Assembly (NCBI GenBank): GCA_023137075.1
Contig: JAGLQA010000309.1
Coordinates: 1-13,113, forward strand
Origin: Candidatus Aminicenantota bacterium
Lineage (GTDB): Bacteria; Acidobacteriota; Aminicenantia; UBA2199
DNA: 13,113 nt
Direction: 5' to 3'
Position 1 is the stretch's first letter. Each line of letters opens with the position of its first letter. The notes under the pieces are model-generated. The model made no database searches. It was not told the origin of the DNA and saw only the letters and a program-made list of their open reading frames with translations. The position numbers and the translations under genes were made by a program. Of the stretch, positions 6,163 to 13,113 are shown piece by piece.

Positions 6163-8787
6163 TTATTCTCCTTTGTTCTTTGTGGGGGCAATGCGAACAT
6201 GAAAACGTTTGCTGATCTTCTCTAATGCCTCGTAAGCTTTGTCTTTTACACGCCAACCATAATAACTACCTTCATCTTCCAGGGCTATTTTCAGGGGCTG
6301 GAGGGTAACCACATTGCCGATACTGCCCAGGACTTCCGCGGCCCGATAGCGCACATAGGAATCCTTGTCGATGGTCAGGGCCTGGATCAAAAAGGGAATG
6401 GCTTCCCCTCCCCCGATCTCCCCTAAAGCGTAGGCGGCATTGCCGCGGATCATGCTCTCTTTATGGGTATTAAAAATGGCAGCCAGGTAGGGGATGGCTG
6501 CCGTGTTTTTTAACCGCCCTAAGGCAAAGGCGGCGCGACCGCGGACTTCACCGTTTATATCGCTAATAAGGGTCCGGATCAATGCGGGTAGTGCTTCCTT
6601 ACTCTTGATTTGACCGAGAGCGTAGGCGGCGCTGCCGCGAACATCGGCATTGCTATCGAAAGACAGGGCTTTAATCAGGGCGGTCGTGCCTTCCGCGCTG
6701 CCGATGTGACCGAGACTTTCTGCCGCGCTCTCACGCACCTCTTTGTCCTTATCATTAGACAAGGTTTCGATGAGTAAATCGTGGGCGTCGCTGCCGCACA
6801 GCTTCCCGAGTGTCAGGGCGGTGCGCCAGCGAACCGAACTTTCTTTCTCGGTGGAGAGCGCCTGGATGATCCGGGGAATGGATTCGGGGCTTTCGATTTT
6901 TCCGATGGCTTCCGCGCCGCCGCCGCGCACAAGGCTGTCAGGGTCTTTGACAAGGGTTTTGAAAAGGGCGGGTAGGGCTTCATCGCTGCCGATGGCTCCG
7001 AGAGCTGCGGCAGCGCTGCGGCGCACGTGGCCTTCTTTATCGCTGCCGAGTACCCGGATAAGCGGCTGTACTGCTTCCGTACTTCCGATTTCCCCGAGAG
7101 CCGCGGCCGCCTGGCCGCGAATTTTGCTGTCGGTATCTTTTGCCAGGGTCATTAAAAGCGCAGGTAGGACGTCGGCATTGCCGATTAAACCGAGGGTGTC
7201 TGCTGCGAATCGTCGTACCCCTAACTCCTTGTCGGTTAACCGGTTGACCAGTTCGTCTATTATAAAACGCGGTTGCAGGCGTGCCAGGACGGCAATGGCT
7301 CTTTCCTTGAGTAATTGAAAATCGCCGCTATTGACGAGATGCCAGAGTTCACGGGTGATTTTTTCCTTTAAAAACAGGTCGGTATACTCCGCTTCGGCGA
7401 TGCATTTTCCCGCTAACAGCAGGTTGCTGTAAAAGATGTCTTCCGGTTTTTTTTTTCGAATCATATTGATGAGCGGGCCGGCGTCCCGCTTGATACCGGC
7501 ATAGAGTAAGATGGGTTCTTCCCACCAGGGATCTGCGAGATGTAAACGAAGGGTGTCGAGCCCGTCTTCGTGCTCCGCTAATTCTAAGGCGGTAAAGTAT
7601 TCCTGGAAGGACATGTGAAGGAAATCGTAGGCGCTTTTGAACAACTGCCTGAAGATATAACTCCGCTGCCCGATCTCTTCCAGGATAGACCGGGATTGTT
7701 CTGTTTCAAAACCGGGCGGGAAGGTCTGCCTTTCGATCTCTTCGAGGATCTCTTTTTCCGTCAAACTTTGCCGCTGGCGGGAGTGGTTACGGTAGGCAAG
7801 TTTTCTTAGAATATATTTTTTTATTGAGGGAGAGAAACGGTTCCCGATTTTTTTTTGAGCGTCCCATTCATTAAGGAAAACATCGGTGATTCGTTTGTAC
7901 AGGTTGCAGCGTTTTTGCCTCATGTCATAGTCCTGGTCATAAAAGGCGGTGATAATTGCCAGCATTAAGGGATTCCGGGCAAAGGCCTCTATATCCTTAT
8001 TTTTTGTTACTAAGCGTATCACAGTGTCCGCCTTGCCGCGGTTGGCCGGGCCAAACCAGCGATCGATAAAACGGTTGATTTGCTTGTTGTCAAATTCAGT
8101 CAATTCCAGCCGGGTAAAGCCGCTCAGTTCTTCAGGATAGGCGGTAACCCGGGAGGTGATTAGAACCGGGCATTTAGGGTAATTTTTTAAGAATTTCCGG
8201 ATTTCCCGCACCACCCTGTCCCGCTCCCTCGTGGTGAATAGTTCGTCGAATCCGTCTAAAAAGAGGAAACATCTACCCTGGTTAAGGTTTTTTTCGATGA
8301 ATTTTTTCGCTCTGCGGATGCCGCATCTTTCAAAAATTTCGTTGATATGGTCCCGTAAACCTTTTTTACCCTGGATAAATTCCCGCAGGGTTATAAGAAC
8401 CGGGATACTGTACCCTTCGGGTGAGGTAATATTCTCCTTACAAATTTTAAGGGCCAGGTATTGAACCATCGTGCTCTTACCGGCGCCGGGAGGGCCGGTA
8501 ACCATTAAATGCCGATATTTTCGCAGTGCCCGGTCCACATCCGCTTCGTTATCTATTTGACCCGGTTCCCTTTGCGTATGCGCATCCTTTTTTACATCTC
8601 CAGGTATTTTCCCGTTTAACGGACTTTCTTCCTCCCTTATATTTTTCCTGAATTTCAACGGAACGTATATTTTTTCTAAGCTGATTGATTCGTTATGGCC
8701 GAAAACCGCCAGGTTCCGGATAGTCTCCAATTCGTCTTTCAGGGCGTTAAAATATCTATCAAACAATTCGTATTCTTTGGGAGCCAC
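6163..8787 (-). CDS. NACHT-type STAND NTPase with C-terminal HEAT repeats
   Basis: An 874-residue protein. Residues 1-92 contain no effector domain I can name, only the L-E-K-I-Y-V-P-L stretch often seen before bacterial NACHT modules. The NTPase has Walker A G-P-P-G-A-G-K-S-T (98-106), Walker B F-L-F-L-D-G-F-D-E-L (174-183), sensor V-L-I-T-S-R (208-213), N-P-L-M-L (272-276) and the winged-helix signature F-L-H-M-S-F-Q-E-Y-F (389-398). Residues 505-860 are HEAT-like repeats. Related STAND ATPases, including bacterial NACHT and Avs proteins, recognise a ligand through the C-terminal repeats and then oligomerise, and several act against phages; that role here is inference. Start GTG 8787 is supported by AAGGA five bases upstream and by its own promoter. 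It lies upstream of, and on the same strand as, a toxin-antitoxin pair that has a separate promoter. Confidence 0.9.
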   Translation of the reverse strand: MAPKEYELFDRYFNALKDELETIRNLAVFGHNESISLEKIYVPLKFRKNIREEESPLNGKIPGDVKKDAHTQREPGQIDNEADVDRALRKYRHLMVTGPPGAGKSTMVQYLALKICKENITSPEGYSIPVLITLREFIQGKKGLRDHINEIFERCGIRRAKKFIEKNLNQGRCFLFLDGFDELFTTRERDRVVREIRKFLKNYPKCPVLITSRVTAYPEELSGFTRLELTEFDNKQINRFIDRWFGPANRGKADTVIRLVTKNKDIEAFARNPLMLAIITAFYDQDYDMRQKRCNLYKRITDVFLNEWDAQKKIGNRFSPSIKKYILRKLAYRNHSRQRQSLTEKEILEEIERQTFPPGFETEQSRSILEEIGQRSYIFRQLFKSAYDFLHMSFQEYFTALELAEHEDGLDTLRLHLADPWWEEPILLYAGIKRDAGPLINMIRKKKPEDIFYSNLLLAGKCIAEAEYTDLFLKEKITRELWHLVNSGDFQLLKERAIAVLARLQPRFIIDELVNRLTDKELGVRRFAADTLGLIGNADVLPALLMTLAKDTDSKIRGQAAAALGEIGSTEAVQPLIRVLGSDKEGHVRRSAAAALGAIGSDEALPALFKTLVKDPDSLVRGGGAEAIGKIESPESIPRIIQALSTEKESSVRWRTALTLGKLCGSDAHDLLIETLSNDKDKEVRESAAESLGHIGSAEGTTALIKALSFDSNADVRGSAAYALGQIKSKEALPALIRTLISDINGEVRGRAAFALGRLKNTAAIPYLAAIFNTHKESMIRGNAAYALGEIGGGEAIPFLIQALTIDKDSYVRYRAAEVLGSIGNVVTLQPLKIALEDEGSYYGWRVKDKAYEALEKISKRFHVRIAPTKNKGE
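6208..7263 (-). repeat. HEAT repeat array encoded by 96-bp units
   Basis: The repeat anchor (V/I-R-x-x-A-A) falls at residues 524, 556, 588, 620, 652, 684, 716, 748, 780 and 812, a step of exactly 32 residues (96 bp) nine times running, with a last degenerate unit at 847. Consensus elements are A-A-x-A-L-G-x-I-G-S and E-A-L-P-A-L-I. The units have diverged in sequence, but none has gained or lost a residue. Confidence 0.85.
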
Positions 8788-8808
8788 GACTATCCTTCCT
8801 TGGTGGTA

Positions 8809-8837
8809 AATTTACAGTAAAAGCAATTCACTGTCAA
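8809..8837 (-). promoter_or_regulatory. Promoter of the NACHT-HEAT gene
   Basis: On the minus strand a perfect -35 TTGACA (8837-8832) is followed after 17 bases by TAAATT (8814-8809). The predicted transcript start leaves only about 15-20 bases before the GTG at 8787, including the ribosome binding site. ACAGT/ACTGT arms (8814-8818 and 8830-8834) form a dyad between the two boxes, a possible operator. Confidence 0.6.
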
Positions 8838-8966
8838 GCCCTATAATAATATTCCTTATAGTTTGTAATTTGTGATTTTTAAACCTTTTTTAGTATCTTT
8901 CCCGGTAGTTGGCCGCTGTGTTCGCCGACGCGAATGACAACCCGGCTTCCCTGTTTTTAGGGAACC

Positions 8967-8975
8967 TGGTATCAT
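8967..8975 (+). promoter_or_regulatory. Extended -10 candidate directly before the beta-helix gene
   Basis: TGGTATCAT matches an extended -10 (TG-n-TATnnT). The expected start falls on or next to the ATG at 8982, which would give an mRNA with almost no leader. An inverted repeat (TTCCCT at 8947-8952, AGGGAA at 8959-8964) lies where a -35 would be. Confidence 0.35.
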
Positions 8976-8981
8976 GAGTGC

Positions 8982-10295
8982 ATGAAAAAAATATACCGGT
9001 TTAAAATTGTGCTGGTTGTTGTTTGTTTACTGGGAGTTTTCGCGGGCTGCAGCACGAAAAATCCCGGCGGTGACAACAGTGGAAACGATAACAGCGGCGC
9101 GGATTTTTACGTATCCCTGGATGGCAGCGACAGTAATGACGGTCGAAAAGAGAGTCCCTGGCACACGGTTCAGCATGGCCTCGATGAAATCCAACCGGGA
9201 GAGACCCTTCATATCAATGCCGGAACATACAAAGAAACCCTCTATTTAGACCGTTCCGGCACCAAAGACAAAAAAATCCACATAAAAGGCCAATCGGCCG
9301 ATAGGGCTGTCTTAGACGGCGGTGATTGCCGACAAGACTTGTTTTTTATTGAAGATGCGCAGCATATCGAAATTTCGGGTCTTACCTTTAAAGACGCACC
9401 CCGAGCCGGTTTGCGGTTGAGCTATTCCCATAAAATTGAAATTCACGATTGTGTGTTTGCCGGCAATGGCCGTTGGGGTATTTTTACGGATTTTTCCGAT
9501 GATACCTTAGTGGAAGATTGTGCAGCCTTTGGTTCCGCCGAGGAGCACGGCATTTATATATCCAATAGTTCCGATAACGCGGTGATTCGCAATAATACCG
9601 TGCACCACAATTTTGCCTGCGGCATCCAGATCAATGCCGACCCCTCCATGGGCGGCGACGGTATTTCCTCGGGTTGTTTGATCGAGAATAACCTGGTTTA
9701 TGAGAACGGCCGGGGTGGGGGAGCCGCTGTCAACCTGGCCTCGGTGCGTGATTCGGCCATCCGGAATAATATCATTTATCACAATTACGCCGGGGGTATT
9801 GCGGCCTGGGATGATGGCCAGGGATTGGAGTGGGGCAGCAAGAACCTGACCGTTATTCACAATACGGTTTATTTCCGCTCCGGCGAAGGGCGCTGGGCCC
9901 TCAGTTTGAAAAACGGCAGCACCGGCGCTCACATCTACAATAACATTTTGTGCGGCGGCCGCGGCGGTGGGTTTGAATATAATAGCAACTGTCTCAATGG
10001 GATAAAACTCGATTACAATATCTATTTCCGTTCCGATTCATTATATGTGGTGGCGGATGAGGATGAACGGGAGTACCGGCTGGCCCAATGGCAGCAGTTG
10101 AATTATGATCCTCATTCTATAAGGGGTGTTCCGAAGAATCTTTTTGTGAATGTGATAAACACCGATTTTCACCTGAAAAACAGCGCCGCTGCCGTGGATA
10201 TGGGAATCGATAAGGGATTGGCGTATGATTTTGAAGGGGATGCCCGGCCCCAGGGGGCGGGCCCGGATGTGGGCGCGGATGAAATTCCCGATTAA
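8982..10295 (+). CDS. Secreted right-handed beta-helix lipoprotein
   Basis: A 437-residue lipoprotein. The N-terminus has Lys/Arg, a hydrophobic stretch and lipobox V-F-A-G-C with the lipidated Cys at 23, followed by a Gly/Asn/Asp-rich spacer (24-41). Residues 42-90 are a DUF1565-like start of a parallel beta-helix (F-Y-V-S-L-D-G-S-D-S-N-D-G and G-E-T-L-H-I-N-A-G-T-Y). Residues 125-330 are helix coils with repeating I-x-N-N-x-V/I motifs, as in the NosD/pectate lyase superfamily. The C-terminus (about 385-434) matches the choice-of-anchor Q type ending, with D-F-H-L-K-N-S-A-A-A-V-D-M-G and G-P-D-V-G-A-D-E. Such proteins bind or cleave acidic polysaccharides at the cell surface, but I cannot identify catalytic residues, so no enzyme activity is assigned. 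No clear Shine-Dalgarno precedes the ATG; see the leaderless candidate promoter. Confidence 0.85.
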   Translation: MKKIYRFKIVLVVVCLLGVFAGCSTKNPGGDNSGNDNSGADFYVSLDGSDSNDGRKESPWHTVQHGLDEIQPGETLHINAGTYKETLYLDRSGTKDKKIHIKGQSADRAVLDGGDCRQDLFFIEDAQHIEISGLTFKDAPRAGLRLSYSHKIEIHDCVFAGNGRWGIFTDFSDDTLVEDCAAFGSAEEHGIYISNSSDNAVIRNNTVHHNFACGIQINADPSMGGDGISSGCLIENNLVYENGRGGGAAVNLASVRDSAIRNNIIYHNYAGGIAAWDDGQGLEWGSKNLTVIHNTVYFRSGEGRWALSLKNGSTGAHIYNNILCGGRGGGFEYNSNCLNGIKLDYNIYFRSDSLYVVADEDEREYRLAQWQQLNYDPHSIRGVPKNLFVNVINTDFHLKNSAAAVDMGIDKGLAYDFEGDARPQGAGPDVGADEIPD

Positions 10296-10333
10296 CCCAA
10301 AATGAGCTTAATGGTTTCTGCTAGTAATACAAC

Positions 10334-10371
10334 TTTAGGTTTATTGGAGAAGAGGAGAAGTGAAACCTAAA
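10334..10371. repeat. 9-bp inverted repeat upstream of the precursor peptide gene
   Basis: TTTAGGTTT (10334-10342) and AAACCTAAA (10363-10371) are perfect arms around a 20-base purine-rich loop. The element lies after the beta-helix gene and just before the peptide promoter. No T-run follows directly, so it may be an operator or an mRNA end structure rather than a terminator. Confidence 0.5.
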
Positions 10372-10388
10372 ATAGAACTTTAGTCCAA

Positions 10389-10416
10389 TTGACTGGGGCT
10401 TTTTTTCGTGTATGAT
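10389..10416 (+). promoter_or_regulatory. Strong promoter of the precursor peptide gene
   Basis: TTGACT (10389-10394) and TATGAT (10411-10416) each match the consensus at five of six bases and are 16 bases apart. The predicted start near 10423 gives a leader of about 28 bases that includes GGAGG. An ATG inside the -10 box (10412) is thereby excluded as the translation start. Confidence 0.7.
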
Positions 10417-10450
10417 ACAATTCAAGATTAATAAAATGGAGGTCTTAAAC

Positions 10451-10600
10451 ATGAAAACAAAAAAAATCAACAAGAAACTGGAACTCAACAAAAAAACCAT
10501 TTCGGAATTGGGTGACGAAGAAATGCGGAAAGTGCAGGGCGGCGGAATAACTTTTAAATTCTCCTGTGTCTGTTCTCTTATTTCCTGCGTAATCTGTTAG
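10451..10600 (+). CDS. Double-glycine, lanthipeptide-like precursor peptide
   Basis: A 49-residue peptide. The charged leader contains K-L-E-L-N-K-K-T-I-S-E-L-G-D-E-E-M-R-K-V-Q-G-G, the leader type of class I lanthipeptide/Bacteroidota natural-product precursors, which ends in a double glycine read by C39-peptidase transporters. The core after G30-G32 is I-T-F-K-F-S-C-V-C-S-L-I-S-C-V-I-C: four cysteines and four Ser/Thr in 17 hydrophobic residues, a suitable make-up for up to four thioether rings. ATG 10451 is chosen because GGAGG (10438-10442) is eight bases upstream. The gene has its own strong promoter and terminator, so it is a complete single-gene transcript. No LanB, LanC, protease or transporter lies in the window. 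It could also be an unmodified bacteriocin or be modified by distant enzymes. Confidence 0.75.
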   Translation: MKTKKINKKLELNKKTISELGDEEMRKVQGGGITFKFSCVCSLISCVIC

Positions 10601-10636
10601 CTGACATATCTGTATCAATCTTGAATGTTAATGCCA

Positions 10637-10667
10637 GGGGCAGGGAAAACCTGCCCCGATTTTTTAT
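10637..10667 (+). terminator. Rho-independent terminator of the precursor peptide gene
   Basis: GGGGCAGG and CCTGCCCC form a perfect 8-bp stem with a GAAAA loop, followed by GA and a run of six T. It lies 36 bases after the peptide stop. On the other strand no T-run follows the stem, so it serves the plus strand only. Confidence 0.88.
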
Positions 10668-10737
10668 TTCTTATTAAGAGTATAAAAGCGGTTCGTCGAT
10701 ATTATAACCGGGGCGGCTGTTCTTGAGTGGAAATCGA

Positions 10738-11463
10738 CTACTTTTCGATGCCCTCCAGGACAGCATCGTAAACCAAAACGCAATTGGGGCCGACTAAAGG
10801 CGGGTTGCCATATTCTTGATAGGCCAGGGCCGGGGGCACAAAAAACCGGTGCCTGGCCCCCACCTTCATTAACTGCAGTCCCTCTTTCCAGAAGGGCAGG
10901 GAACGTGCCACCGGAAGTTGAACCGGCTGAGCCCCTTCCTGTTTGCGGGTATCGACAAATTCCCTACCGTCAATTAGAAAGCCGCGGTAGTGCAGTATTA
11001 CGATATCCGTTTCTTCGGGGACAGGCCCGGTTCCCTCCTTGATAATCTTGTATTGCAGACCGCTGCCCGTGACAATGACTCCTTCACTGAGGGCATTCTC
11101 TTTGAGAAATTTTTCTCCCTCTACTTTGTTTTTTTTTGCCTCCGCTTTATGGCGCCCCTCCTGTCGTTTCATCAACTTATCTTTAAACCGGGAATAAAGA
11201 GTCGTCATTTTCCCTTTCGGGAGCTGCGGCTGTTCGTTAACCGCGTCTTTGATTCCCTGCAGGGCTGCGTCAAAATCGATATCGTTATTCTTTACCATGC
11301 CATACAACTGGATACCGGCGCGAAAACCGACCGAATAACTTTCTTTTTCTTTTTCCGTTTCAAAAGTGAACTTCTTTTGTGTGTCTGCCATCTTTTCCGG
11401 CTTTGAACAGCCCGAAACTAGTATTAATAATACCGCGAATATTACAATTGCAATTCGTCTCAT
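10738..11463 (-). CDS. FKBP-type peptidyl-prolyl isomerase lipoprotein
   Basis: A 241-residue Mip/FkpA-like enzyme that speeds cis-trans isomerisation of prolyl bonds in envelope proteins. The signal M-R-R-I-A-I-V-I-F-A with lipobox L-V-S-G-C (Cys19) makes it a lipoprotein. Residues 33-118 are the helical FKBP N-terminal dimerisation region (E-K-E-K-E-S-Y-S-V-G near 38). Residues 130-239 are the FKBP domain: V-I-L-H-Y-R-G, D-G-R-E-F, W192-K-E-G-L-Q-L-M and F-F-V-P-P-A-L-A-Y. The last loop reads Q-E-Y-G-N-P-P-L-V-G-P-N, slightly different from the common G-x-x-G-x-I-P-P-N. I chose ATG 11463 (GGGAG eight bases upstream) over an in-frame upstream start at 11562, because the longer form would read through the terminator of the neighbouring unit and bury the signal peptide. 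Confidence 0.9.
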   Translation of the reverse strand: MRRIAIVIFAVLLILVSGCSKPEKMADTQKKFTFETEKEKESYSVGFRAGIQLYGMVKNNDIDFDAALQGIKDAVNEQPQLPKGKMTTLYSRFKDKLMKRQEGRHKAEAKKNKVEGEKFLKENALSEGVIVTGSGLQYKIIKEGTGPVPEETDIVILHYRGFLIDGREFVDTRKQEGAQPVQLPVARSLPFWKEGLQLMKVGARHRFFVPPALAYQEYGNPPLVGPNCVLVYDAVLEGIEK

Positions 11464-11512
11464 TTTTTTTATCTCCCGGATTAAATATTTTGGTTTTTCC
11501 ATGTTAAAAATT

Positions 11513-11553
11513 CCATATAAAAGAACCGGATGCCGGAAAACCGGCACCCGGTT
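11513..11553 (-). terminator. Rho-independent terminator of the DUF6345 two-gene unit
   Basis: Arms AACCGG-G-TGCCGG and CCGGCA-T-CCGGTT (read on the minus strand, 11553-11524) pair into a 13-bp stem with one G-U pair and a TTTT loop, then CTTTTATAT. On the plus strand the same position would be an A-C mismatch, so the element is oriented for the minus strand. It separates the secreted-protein pair from the FKBP gene. Confidence 0.78.
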
Positions 11554-11609
11554 TATTAACACTTTGAAATATTATGCTTTGGAAAATCTCAAAGACTGAA
11601 TGGTACAGG

Positions 11610-12443
11610 TTATTTGGTTACCGGAATCATCCAATCCGAGAAGAATTTTCCCTGTGAGGTGATTAGATCGCCCTCGAGGTGAATCATCGGTTTCATGGTG
11701 CCTTTGCCGTTGTCGAACATGATCAGGTTGGCTTTTTTAACAACAACATTGAGTTTTCTGGCTGCCATTTTGCGTTTGATTAAATTTTTGAGCTGGGCCA
11801 GGGTTGCTACTTTGCCGGTAATTCTTTCGGGCTGCACGTCCATCCACCTGACCACCAGTCCGACTAAGTCGCCATTGGCGCCTAACATTACGGCCGCGCG
11901 GGATGCGCCCAATACCGGGATACCGTCTAAGGTCCTGGTGAAGGTTACGACTCTCATTTTTTCGAAGGTTTCGGTTTCCTGGCCGTTCCTAACAGCATCT
12001 TTGAGTGTGGAGATATGGGGTTTGGCCATTCCTTTCTTGAACAGGCCGAGAGTCATGAGGTAATTCCCGGCTAAGTCCAGGGCATTGTCTTTGGCAGGCA
12101 GGTTCGGCGCGGAACCTTGAAATTTGGTATGGTTCCGGTAAAGAATATCGCCGGTCACCCTGTCGATCTGGCATGAGGTTTGATTGTCGAGGGTCCTGTA
12201 GTACTGGAGGTTCTTATTGCTTTTTGCGTTATCCAATATCAGGGGTTCTCCCGTGATTCCGCAAATGTTGCGGACGATCCGGTCGGCCTGGGCAAAATTC
12301 AGGTTGCGCAGTTGGGCTTTATAGATATTTTTCACTAAGGATAGATCCGGTTTTACAAAGGATTTGTCATAGCTGACTTCGGCAAAGCAAAAGGATGCCA
12401 GCAGCATTACGGCGATTGCAATGATTAAAATATTCTTCTTCAT
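11610..12443 (-). CDS. Secreted protein of unknown function, propeptide-like
   Basis: A 277-residue protein with a cleavable signal peptide (M-K-K-N-I-L-I-I-A-I-A-V, likely cut after C-F-A at 21). No catalytic motif is visible. The C-terminal half, with V-V-T-F-T-R-T-L-D-G-I-P-V-L-G-A-S-R-A and an alternating hydrophobic pattern, resembles the propeptide/PepSY-like modules of thermolysin-type metalloproteases; this is a weak, by-eye likeness. There is no H-E-x-x-H motif, so it is not itself such a protease. It starts 13 bases after the stop of the DUF6345-like gene, with AAGGAGGAG just before the ATG, so the two are surely co-transcribed and expressed in matching amounts. It may act as chaperone, inhibitor or partner of that protein. 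A terminator follows. Confidence 0.7.
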   Translation of the reverse strand: MKKNILIIAIAVMLLASFCFAEVSYDKSFVKPDLSLVKNIYKAQLRNLNFAQADRIVRNICGITGEPLILDNAKSNKNLQYYRTLDNQTSCQIDRVTGDILYRNHTKFQGSAPNLPAKDNALDLAGNYLMTLGLFKKGMAKPHISTLKDAVRNGQETETFEKMRVVTFTRTLDGIPVLGASRAAVMLGANGDLVGLVVRWMDVQPERITGKVATLAQLKNLIKRKMAARKLNVVVKKANLIMFDNGKGTMKPMIHLEGDLITSQGKFFSDWMIPVTK

Positions 12444-12456
12444 GGTTCTCCTCCTT

Positions 12457-13113
12457 TTAGTCCATATACGTACAATGGAAGTTCGATGTCTGGGTGGCGG
12501 AAGGATCCGATGCGAAGCTGTTCACCCTATCGTTTTCGCAGGTGCCGTAATACATCGACGTTCCCTGGTCATAAGCCGTCCAGTAGTAGCCATAGGCATA
12601 GATGGCATCGAACCAGGAATCCAGGATATAATTTCCATTGTTCAGCCGGCTGCAGTAGTTTGTGGTAACGTTGACCGCGGGCGCAACATAAGCGCTGGTG
12701 CGGAAACCATTGACAATATGCAGACGGTCGAAAACATCGGTGGATTCGATAATCCATGGTTTCCACCAATCGTTTGGCCTTTCTATGGGAGAGGCCACAA
12801 CCAGGCAGGAATAGAGAATCGCCCACTCCATGTCCACATCGCCCCAGCCGTCGCTGAGATAATCCAGGTAGACGGTCCCGTTCGACAGGGCAAATAACCA
12901 CCTGCTGCCGTGGGCACAGACAAAACCCAGGTCCCGGGCATCCCAGTAACTGTCGTTGCTGGTGGTGAACCGGTTTACATAACCCACATACGGCCCGTTA
13001 TTATACTGGGCGCTGATGTTGTTGACAAACGCCTGGGCCGGGGGTTTACAATTGTAAGTGTCGGCAGAACTGTAATAAGCAATCGCCTCATTTACCGTTG
13101 CGGAAAAGGCGGG
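12457..13113 (-). CDS. DUF6345-like secreted protein, 5' end cut by window
   Basis: The frame is open from the window edge to the TAA at 12457 (218 residues visible), so the true start lies outside; an internal GTG at 12987 is not a credible start. The visible part reads N-E-A-I-A-Y-Y-S-S-A-D-T, then C-K-P-P-A-Q-A-F-V-N-N-I and G-Y-V-N-R-F, then S-Y-W-D-A-R-D-L-G-F-V-C-A-H-G-S, W-A-I-L-Y-S-C-L-V-V and N-D-W-W-K-P-W. These Trp/His/Cys motifs recall the DUF6345 family, found in secreted proteins of many bacteria with no known activity. The D-L-G-F-V-C-A-H-G segment and the Y-S-C-L might include active-site residues, as in a hydrolase, but that is speculation. It is the first visible gene of a two-gene unit. 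Confidence 0.72.
   Translation of the reverse strand, partial: PAFSATVNEAIAYYSSADTYNCKPPAQAFVNNISAQYNNGPYVGYVNRFTTSNDSYWDARDLGFVCAHGSRWLFALSNGTVYLDYLSDGWGDVDMEWAILYSCLVVASPIERPNDWWKPWIIESTDVFDRLHIVNGFRTSAYVAPAVNVTTNYCSRLNNGNYILDSWFDAIYAYGYYWTAYDQGTSMYYGTCENDRVNSFASDPSATQTSNFHCTYMD

Noticed and set aside
6208..7263. CRISPR array or tandem DNA repeat
   Set aside because: The 96-bp period is coding HEAT repeat structure with diverged DNA, not identical repeats with spacers; no CRISPR is present in the window.
6743..7318. 191-residue plus-strand frame opposite the HEAT repeats
   Set aside because: It is Ser/Arg/Ala-rich and mirrors the repeat codons of the real gene; no start signal or family likeness.
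10412..10450. Longer precursor peptide from ATG 10412
   Set aside because: That ATG is inside the -10 box of the promoter, while ATG 10451 has a perfect GGAGG at correct spacing.
11464..11562. Longer FKBP from the in-frame start at 11562
   Set aside because: It would read through the terminator hairpin of the neighbouring unit and place the lipoprotein signal in the middle of the protein.

Overview
The window looks like chromosomal DNA of an uncultured anaerobic bacterium with two membranes. Two lipoproteins with clear lipoboxes, a periplasmic-type FKBP, a beta-helix surface protein and a respiratory-type molybdenum/tungsten oxidoreductase point that way. A small peptide with a class I lanthipeptide-type leader and a NACHT-HEAT protein are of kinds common in Bacteroidota, Acidobacteriota/Aminicenantes and similar candidate phyla. 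No marker gene is present, so this placement is inference. Base composition is uneven: the first 1.1 kb is strongly AT-rich, while the oxidoreductase, NACHT and secreted-protein genes are richer in G+C.

Left end (1-1118): an AT-rich toxin-antitoxin remnant on the minus strand. An apparently intact small antitoxin gene overlaps by one base a VapC/PIN toxin gene that carries an in-frame TAA at codon 18. Region 1119-4757 (plus strand): a two-gene oxidoreductase operon with its own extended -10 promoter. It encodes a DmsA-like catalytic subunit without a Tat signal, with Cys135 at the expected metal-ligand position, and a fusion of a DmsB-like ferredoxin (four 4Fe-4S clusters) to a DmsC-like membrane anchor. 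The two genes are separated by a GC-rich inverted repeat. A PspC-domain membrane protein converges on this operon, with only four bases between the stop codons.

Centre (5397-8837, minus strand): a DUF433/DUF5615 toxin-antitoxin pair with its own promoter and operator-like repeats, behind a large NACHT-type STAND NTPase. The C-terminal half of that NTPase is ten HEAT-like repeats spaced exactly 32 residues apart. With the left-end vapBC remnant this forms a loose cluster of conflict/defence-type genes, but a shared function is not shown.

Right end: a beta-helix lipoprotein (plus strand) is followed by a 49-residue double-glycine precursor peptide with a strong promoter, a good Shine-Dalgarno site and a near-perfect terminator, but no modification enzyme in view. 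Then, on the minus strand, come an FKBP-type prolyl isomerase lipoprotein and, upstream of it, a two-gene unit. That unit encodes a DUF6345-like secreted protein (cut by the window edge) and a secreted protein whose C-terminal part resembles metalloprotease propeptides, and it ends in a rho-independent terminator. The most notable items are the orphan lanthipeptide-like peptide, the Tat-less cysteine-ligand DmsA homologue with a fused B-C partner, the regular NACHT-HEAT protein, and the DUF5615 start codon placed in a hairpin loop.
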